From Emiliania huxleyi CCMP1516 (Eukaryota > Haptophyta > Isochrysidales > Noelaerhabdaceae), in assembly GCF_000372725.1 (NCBI RefSeq), contig NW_005196094.1, forward strand, positions 67,001 to 131,000: a stretch of DNA of 64,000 nucleotides. The letters run 5' to 3'. Below the pieces are notes generated by a model that ran no database searches, had not been told where the DNA came from, and worked only from the letters and a program-made list of their open reading frames with translations. A program made the position numbers and the translations under genes. This document shows, one piece after another, positions 58,760-64,000 of the stretch. Each line of letters begins with the position of its first letter. Position 1 is the stretch's first letter.

Positions 58760-59626
58760 CTAGCTCAAGGGCAACACAGCGTCACCAGCCGTTGGCGCGC
58801 AGAACGAGTCTGCGGCCCCCGGTTGGGACGAGTGCGCGACGCGGACGAACCGCTCAATGTGGCCGGCAGCTCGCGCTGCCGGCGGGGTTGGTTGGGGAGA
58901 ACCGGCACGGGGATGGCCGGCCTCCCCGGAGGGGTCGCCCCCTGGAGGGGCCCCAAAGGGCCCCCCGGGGGGGCGGGGGCCCCCGCCCCGAGGGGCGGGG
59001 GCGGGTCCTTCCGTGTCGCTCCCCTCGTCGGGAGTGTCCGTCGGGATGGTGTTGTCCGCCCACTCGGCAGCGTTTGAGCCACTGTCACCTTGCCTGCCGC
59101 GAGCAGCTAGCTCGTCGACGTAGTCGTTCCATTTGTTGCCGCTGTGACCCGCCACATGCCTCCACGTCACGGTGTGTTTGGCGCGAAGGCGTCGCCAGAG
59201 GGAACGAAGGCGCTCCGCTAGCTGTCTGTTCGTTTTGGGGGTCACCCTCCCCATCATGCACGCCGCCGCGTACTCGCTGTCGGTCCGCACTACTCCGCGT
59301 GAGCCCGCTCGTTGCGGTGACGAGGACAGGAGAGCCCGGAGGAGCTCGGCTAGGGCGGTTAGTTCCGCCGTGTTGTTGGTATGCCTGCGCGCGCCGAGGT
59401 AGGCTGGGTGCGCCGCCGAAGTGACAACTGGCCCGTAGCCCTCGCTCGCCAACGACGCGCCCCTATCGCCGATTGCGTCGCCCCCGATGAGTACTGTATA
59501 GGCCCACCCTGCTTTCCCTAGGTCTTCCGACCCGTCTGTGTATGCCACCCAGTCGGGCGGGCGTCGTTGCGCCTGCTCTGCCAGTTGCTGCTGTGGGCGA
59601 AGAACGACCCCTGGTGCCTCGACCAT
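58760..59626 (-). CDS. RNase H domain, non-LTR retrotransposon-type
   Basis: 288 residues from ATG 59626. All four RNase HI acidic/His positions are visible in context: DWVAYTDGSEDLGKAGWA (first Asp), NNTAELTALAELL (Glu), VRTDSEYAAACMMG (second Asp) and WRHVAGHSGNKWNDYVDELA (His and last Asp). The length and isolated setting fit the C-terminal RNase H of a LINE, or a domesticated copy. No reverse transcriptase was seen upstream; the frame opens upstream of the ATG without clear domain. The C-terminal ~110 residues are Pro/Gly-rich over G/C runs at 58955-59000. A cellular RNase HI is less likely, given the TE-typical HVAGHSGN..ND spacing. Confidence 0.65.
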   Translation of the reverse strand: MVEAPGVVLRPQQQLAEQAQRRPPDWVAYTDGSEDLGKAGWAYTVLIGGDAIGDRGASLASEGYGPVVTSAAHPAYLGARRHTNNTAELTALAELLRALLSSSPQRAGSRGVVRTDSEYAAACMMGRVTPKTNRQLAERLRSLWRRLRAKHTVTWRHVAGHSGNKWNDYVDELAARGRQGDSGSNAAEWADNTIPTDTPDEGSDTEGPAPAPRGGGPRPPGGPFGAPPGGDPSGEAGHPRAGSPQPTPPAARAAGHIERFVRVAHSSQPGAADSFCAPTAGDAVLPLS

Positions 59627-59716
59627 TAGTCTCAGCTTGACCCGGCATGCCCCCCCTTCACCCTGAGGCGCTACACAGAGGAGTGCGACTGTGCTCACCG
59701 CGCAGCCGTATATATA

Positions 59717-60290
59717 AAAGAGAGCGAGTACTTGGGCGAGTAGGCCGTGCGGTCAACGCTGCCGCGCGCGACTTTGCGCGCGAGGCGGCGCAGCTTGAGA
59801 ACGGCGGTGGGCGAGAAGCCGCCGCCGAACGTCTCGTGGAGCAGCAGGTTGAAGTTGTTGCGCTTGACAAAGATCGCGTCGTGGTAGAAAAAACAACAGA
59901 GGGAGAGATGCGCTCTGCATGGTGGGACATAAAAGAGAGCGAGTACTTGGGCGAGTAGGCCGTGCGGTCAACGCTGCCGCGCGCGACTTTGCGCGCGAGG
60001 CGGCGCAGCTTGAGAACGGCGGTGGGCGAGAAGCCGCCACCGAACGTCTCGTGGAGCAGCAGGTTGAAGTTGTTGCGCTTGACAAAGATCGCGTCGTGGT
60101 AGAAACCGCGATGCGCCTTGACGTAGCCGTGGCCGGTCTTGTGGGAGAAGAGTTGGCCGGGCTGCCCGCGCGCCTTGCAGCCCATGTTTAGGCGGCGGGC
60201 CTTCTCTTCGGTGTTGCCGAAGGCGTAGGAGTGGCCATCTAACAACTCTAACACTCTCTCGTAGGCTTGACCTAAAATAAATTTTTGAGC
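59717..60290 (-). pseudogene. duplicated ORF fragment, unknown family
   Basis: A minus-strand frame from ~60290 reads AYERVLELLDGHSYAFGNTE, then SHKTGHGYVKAHRGFYHDAI, NNFNLLLHETFGGGFSPTAV and LKLRRLARKVARGSVDRTAY. The last ~58 codons are present twice: 59931-60105 and 59717-59890, differing by about one base. The left copy is in another frame relative to the right one. It looks like a partially duplicated gene or element fragment. It has no ATG in good context. Family not recognised. Confidence 0.45.
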
Positions 60291-60401
60291 ACCAACAAGA
60301 AATCGCGACTCTGGGGAGAGACTTTTAGTCTTGTTCTTAACAAAATGCGCATGCGGAGATCGGTCAGTGATCTGTGATCTGTGTGAGGGTCCGCCCGCAG
60401 G

Positions 60402-60716
60402 CACATTTTGTTACCGAGGCGGTGCCCGGTGCCGAACCTGTCGGACCTTAAGACAGCATTGTAGATTCCTGGGCGAGGGTGATGGAGAGGGCTGTCCTGC
60501 GGCCGGAGGACCCACATCCCGCATTCCGCTTTTCCGGCGGGCAGCGACGCTGCAGCGACTCACCTCTCAGCTCTCACATCTCACAAGTGTGCAGGGTGTA
60601 TCGTGTATGGACACTCCACCCTCGCCCAGGGATCTACAATGCTGTCTTAAGGTCCGACCTGTGGGCACTGCCTGCGCTCGGCACCGGGCACCGCCTCGGT
60701 ATACAAAATCTCTTCT
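60402..60716. repeat. inverted repeat, ~85-bp arms
   Basis: The left arm GAGGCGGTGCCCGGTGCCGA..CGGACCTTAAGACAGCATTG..TGGGCGAGGGTG (60408-60482) returns inverted at 60612-60710 with a ~23-bp insertion in the right arm. The loop is ~130 bp. No ORF is supported. Likely a foldback or MITE-type element. Confidence 0.65.
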
Positions 60717-61083
60717 GCCCGCGGGCCGACCCTGGAGCTGGACCCTCCGCACACCGCACAGACGACAGAGCTCTCCGTCTCAGTCTCACTTTTGAGTTGA
60801 TATACCGTATCATATAATTTAGCGCCGCGCCGCGGGCGCCAGGCGACGAGACTCGTCGCCCTCGATCGTCGCCGCCATCACCGTGGAGCAGCTGCCGTGG
60901 GGGTCCCTTTGGGGGGAGGAGAGAGAAAAATAACACGACTGCGGCTGCGGGTGGCCGGGGAGCGGGGTGGAGACCTCTCGCTCACCACTCACAGGACGCA
61001 GCTCGCGGACAGTGCCACGGGGGGGCCGCAAACACATAGACTTAGACATGCATGATTATGCGGCCTCCGTCACCGTCTCTGGA
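60717..61083. other. intergenic, 3' of the transporter gene
   Basis: No gene seen. An AT-rich patch (60795-60820) is followed by GC-rich sequence up to the stop of the next minus-strand gene. Confidence 0.4.
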
Positions 61084-61839
61084 CTAGATCTTCTCGTCGG
61101 GCCGCTCCCCCTCGTCGTGACGCTCCAGCATCTCCTGCGGGAAGGGGACGAAGCCGCGAAGCTTCCAGAAGCGCTTCCTCCACCACGCCTTCGAGCGGCG
61201 GGCGGCGGCGAGGAGAGTGTGGCCTCCGTGCAGTAGCAGCGCGGCTGCGACGACTAGGGCCACCACGGCGTCGGCCCACCACAGCGACGGATCCACACTC
61301 ACCAGCCCGACGCCGACGCACACGCCGAGAGAGAGCAGCGCGCCGGCGAGGGTGCAGGTGCCGTCCTCCTTGAGCGAGGCCGATTCGACCGCGGCCCCGA
61401 TGTGTAGTTTTAGCAACCCGAGCGCCGCAAAGATGGCTGCGCTCGGCGCGGTGAGGAGGAGCAGCAGGGCGGAGCCACCCTCGCCGTCGCCGCCCGGCGG
61501 TTCAGCGTCGTGTCCCGTCAGAACCTCCATCAACGCGGCGCCTCCGACGACGATGGCGAGAAGTACAAAGCAGAGGGCGATGCCGATAGCGGCGCGCTCC
61601 TCTCTCAACGCAAGCATGTGCTCGTTGGTGCCCTCTCCCCCACCCCAGAATCGCCAAGCGACCAGCAACGAGGAGACGCAGTCGACGAGGTTCTCCAGGC
61701 CAAAGCCGAGCGTGGCCGTCGAGCCGAGCCGAAGGGCAAGCACGATCCCCGCAGCCGCTGCCGCTGTGGTCAGAACGAGCGAGAGGACGGATATGGCGAA
61801 GGCCTCTCGCGGCCCTGGCGACGTGCAGTCGAACGACAT
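61084..61839 (-). CDS. TMEM163/CDF-like zinc transporter
   Basis: 251 residues, one exon, from ATG 61839. About six membrane helices: AFAISVLSLVLTTAAAAAGI, GLENLVDCVSSLLVAWRFWG, AIGIALCFVLLAIVVGGAAL, ALLLLLTAPSAAIFAALGLL, GALLSLGVCVGVGLVSV and WWADAVVALVVAAALLL. The pairs NLVDCVSS in TM2 and WWADAVVAL in TM6 carry the Asp residues placed as in TMEM163/CDF proteins, and SASLKEDGTCTLAGALLSLG matches the family loop (DaxcSxxGaxxSxg) with changes. Such proteins export Zn2+ from the cytosol. The C-terminus has a basic WWRKRFWK stretch and an acidic end. Residue-level differences mean metal use is inferred. Confidence 0.7.
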   Translation of the reverse strand: MSFDCTSPGPREAFAISVLSLVLTTAAAAAGIVLALRLGSTATLGFGLENLVDCVSSLLVAWRFWGGGEGTNEHMLALREERAAIGIALCFVLLAIVVGGAALMEVLTGHDAEPPGGDGEGGSALLLLLTAPSAAIFAALGLLKLHIGAAVESASLKEDGTCTLAGALLSLGVCVGVGLVSVDPSLWWADAVVALVVAAALLLHGGHTLLAAARRSKAWWRKRFWKLRGFVPFPQEMLERHDEGERPDEKI

Positions 61840-62864
61840 CAGGGTGTCGCTTGTCACGGCGTTCACGCTTATTCACATAAACGGCCGTTCACACACCTTG
61901 AAAGAAGAGAAATTCACATTGCACAACCCCGGGCCCGAAATCGCACAGTGACAGTCAGACATGCAACACGGGGTCCCAGGGAAGGCAAGCAAAAACCTTA
62001 TCGCACGCGCTAGCTAGACGCCGACTCGGAGGCCGCACCGGCGGTCATGCGCGCAGCCGGAGAGAGAGGGAGGCGCTCAATCGCCGAACTCGGCGAGCAC
62101 CTCCAGCGTCTCCGCTATTCACGCACTTGCTTACGCAAAAGCACAATCCCGGACCAAGACGCAACATGGGGTCCCAGGGAAGGCGAGAAACCTTTCGTGC
62201 GCGCTAGACGCCGACTCGGTGGACGCACCGGTCAGCGTCAGGCGCGCAGCCGGAGAGAGTCAATCGGCTCACGCGGCGAGCGCCTCCATTTCCGACTCAT
62301 ACACACCCTCCACCCCCGCGCCCGCGCCTGCAGCGTCCGTGCGCGCGAGGATGGCCTCGCCGGGCGGTGCGGCCGCAGCTGCAGCTATGGCAGCAGCCGC
62401 AGCAGAGGCAGCAGCAGCGGCAGTAGCAGCGGCAGAGCCGCAGCCGCGGCCGCTACCGCCGTCGGGCGTCGCGCGGTCGCTCAGCATCTTGAACGAATCC
62501 CCACGATGAGCAGCGAGGCGAGGAATATCTCCTCGCCGCCGATCGTCGGGCCGATAAACTGCATCTTGAACATCGACAATATCAATAACACGACTCACGA
62601 GCGACCTCTTGAGTCTTGTTCACGCAAAAACACACCCCGAACCCCGGGCCCCCAAGACGCACAATGACAAACATAGGGATGTTCACACTTGCACTTGCCG
62701 ACCGGCGGTGCTTTCGTGCTCTTAACGGTCACGGTCGTGGCGAGAACTTGCCCATTTGTATAGACCCACTTTCGTCTTGGTTCTCGACACAGGTCACAGC
62801 TATTATTACTCGAGTAGGTGTTCTATGTACGTCTCGGCTACATCTCTCCAGATCGACCCTCCTC
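61840..62864. other. intergenic with ~195-bp tandem duplication and (GCA/GCC)n tract
   Basis: The block GGGGTCCCAGGGAAGGC..CTAGACGCCGACTCGG..GCGCAGCCGGAGAGAG occurs at ~61971-62090 and again at ~62167-62265, imperfectly. A GCAGC-rich tract at 62370-62460 gives poly-Ala readings on both strands. A minus-strand ATG near 62562 reads FKMQFIGPTIGGEEIFLASL and stops soon after; too short to call. Confidence 0.5.
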
Positions 62865-64000
62865 CTAGATGGCGACCGACGTCTCGATCTGGGACGGGAT
62901 AAACACCCGGTAGGGCCTCCGCCGCTGGAGGTTGCGCGCCTCGACCGCGTCTCCAAAGCGGCGCAGCGACGCGGTGAGGTTCGTCCACATGCTGCCAGCC
63001 TCGGCGTCAAGAAACATGTGGGAGTAGTCGTCGAGGATGCGTGGCCTGTTGGGCGGACGCGAGGCGGAGAGTGTGTTGCGGGGCTGCGTCACGAGAGTGT
63101 GTTGCGAAGGGTGTGCGAGCGCACTGCTCGTGCGAGGTTAGCGCCATGATGACCGTCTGCGTGTAGGCCGTGCTGCACGCGAGGGAGGGGGGGCGGGGAG
63201 GACGTCAGCTAGGGGCCTGACAACTCAGGCGAGTGCTCTCGGCGTGGCTGCGCGTCGCCGAGGGAGGCCGCAGAAGTCGCCGTCGCGCCAGCTCCAAGGC
63301 GCCCAGCAGGGGTCCTCGAGCTCGGCGGCGATCGTGCCGACGTGCCGGTGGCCGGCGCTGACCAGGTACATGAAGGTCGCGAGGATGTCGGCCAGCGCGT
63401 CGCACGAGTCCACCGACGGCACGTCGTGGTTTGGCGCGATGCGGTTGACTCGCCGGTGCCAGGCCTGCACCCCTGCGTCGGCGGCGCACTCGCCCGACGG
63501 ATAGTATTTCACCAGGTAGTCGGAGACGAAGCGGCGGAGAAGGAGGTAGTATTCGTCGCCATCCTCGTCGAGGGGCAGCGTGACGGAGTCAACGCCTTTG
63601 GCCGCGTGCCGCGCTGTGATCGTCGCCCAGGTGATGCCCGCGCTCGAGGTGCGAGCAAAGTCGAAGAGCTGCCGGAGGCCCTGCTTGGTGAAGGGCATCG
63701 CGCGGTGCAGCAGCCCAAACTCGTTGACGAGCGCAAAGGACGCGCGCCAGTTGATGGCGGCGGTGCGGTACCCAAACGGCGTCATCAGTCGGCGGAGAGG
63801 GTGATCGGGATCGAGCTCCTGCGCGCGCGAGCGCATCAGGTGGGTGGGGGGTGGCAGGCGCGAGCGGTGTGTGTGTGTGCCCGGCGGTGCAACCTCCACG
63901 TTGGCGGTGATGATCGCGTTGGCGACGCTGAGGTGGAGGCCGTAAAGGTGGTCGATTCCCGTCACCACCGCGGACAGGGTGCCGCGAAAGGCGAGCCTGT
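62865..64000 (-). CDS. lipoxygenase, partial (3' part)
   Basis: The gene enters from beyond base 64000 and ends at 62865. The visible part reads LYGLHLSVANAIITANV|E, ELDPDHPLRRLMTPFGYRTA, AINWRASFALVNEFGLLHRA, then YLVSAGHRHVGTIAAELEDP with the third iron-ligand His region. The last exon gives SLRRFGDAVEARNLQRRRPY and ends VFIPSQIETSVAI. The RN....PY..l.P and a terminal Ile are diagnostic: that C-terminal carboxylate binds the iron. Lipoxygenases oxygenate polyunsaturated fatty acids to hydroperoxides, feeding oxylipin signals. One GT-AG intron was placed (63837-63893 region); one or two more lie between 63225 and 63100. The N-terminal PLAT half and first iron ligands are outside the window. 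Confidence 0.8.

Noticed and set aside
62269-62598. Poly-Ala ORF on both strands
   Set aside because: Caused by a GCAGC/GCCGC tract; no ATG in good context on the minus strand and no conserved sequence.

Overview
The window is nuclear DNA of a GC-rich, intron-dense microbial eukaryote, most likely a haptophyte-type marine alga; a pelagophyte or another chromist alga is possible. The evidence is spliced genes on both strands, eukaryote-only families (AGC kinase, U-box, HECT, Tubby, FCP1-type phosphatase, tafazzin, TMEM163), a mitochondrial PDH E1-alpha, a lipoxygenase, and many transposons and short repeats. No bacterial operon, rRNA or convincing tRNA was seen. All genes were read by translating the sequence by eye. 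About ten spliced models close in frame against the known family pattern.

Layout. 1-608 (-): 5' part of an ATP-grasp ligase. 1741-7069 (+): a 23-exon AGC kinase/ankyrin/U-box fusion. 7.0-9.9 kb: a small membrane protein, a methyltransferase-like protein and a DEK_C-like gene (-). 9966-12929: Copia-type LTR element (-). 13948-16512 (+): NRAMP metal transporter. 18.1-18.7 kb (-): unknown 182-aa protein. 19425-22055 (+): ABC-ATPase/GNAT protein with a PCNA-binding-like motif. 22.4-25.0 kb (-): ASCH protein and a secreted ShKT-like protein. 25.2-28.8 kb (+): unknown ORF pair and a myristoylated coiled-coil protein. 29880-32280: tyrosine-recombinase element between 160-bp direct repeats. 33.9-35.9 kb (-): tafazzin-like acyltransferase and an unknown ORF. 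36.4-38.5 kb: a 2-kb palindrome. 38.5-41.3 kb (+): Cys-rich repeat protein, a small secreted protein and a plastid-type membrane protein. 42867-43561: TIR element carrying a SAP ORF. 43921-46843 (+): FCP1-like phosphatase with BRCT. 47-51 kb: small TIR elements and a 116-aa protein (-). 51328-53403 (-): HECT ligase. 54315-55630 (+): Tubby-like protein. 56288-58081 (-): PDH E1-alpha. 58.7-60.4 kb: LINE-type RNase H and duplicated fragments. 61084-61839 (-): TMEM163-like transporter. 62865-64000 (-): lipoxygenase 3' part.

The genes are not a pathway; this is ordinary accessory-rich chromosome. Two things cut across loci. First, most introns I could place use GC rather than GT donors (about 38 of 47). 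Second, several introns hold tandem copies of the exon edge beside them, as if introns here arise or grow by local duplication around AG|GC. Intron-poor genes (ABC/GNAT, HECT, coiled-coil) sit beside very intron-rich ones.
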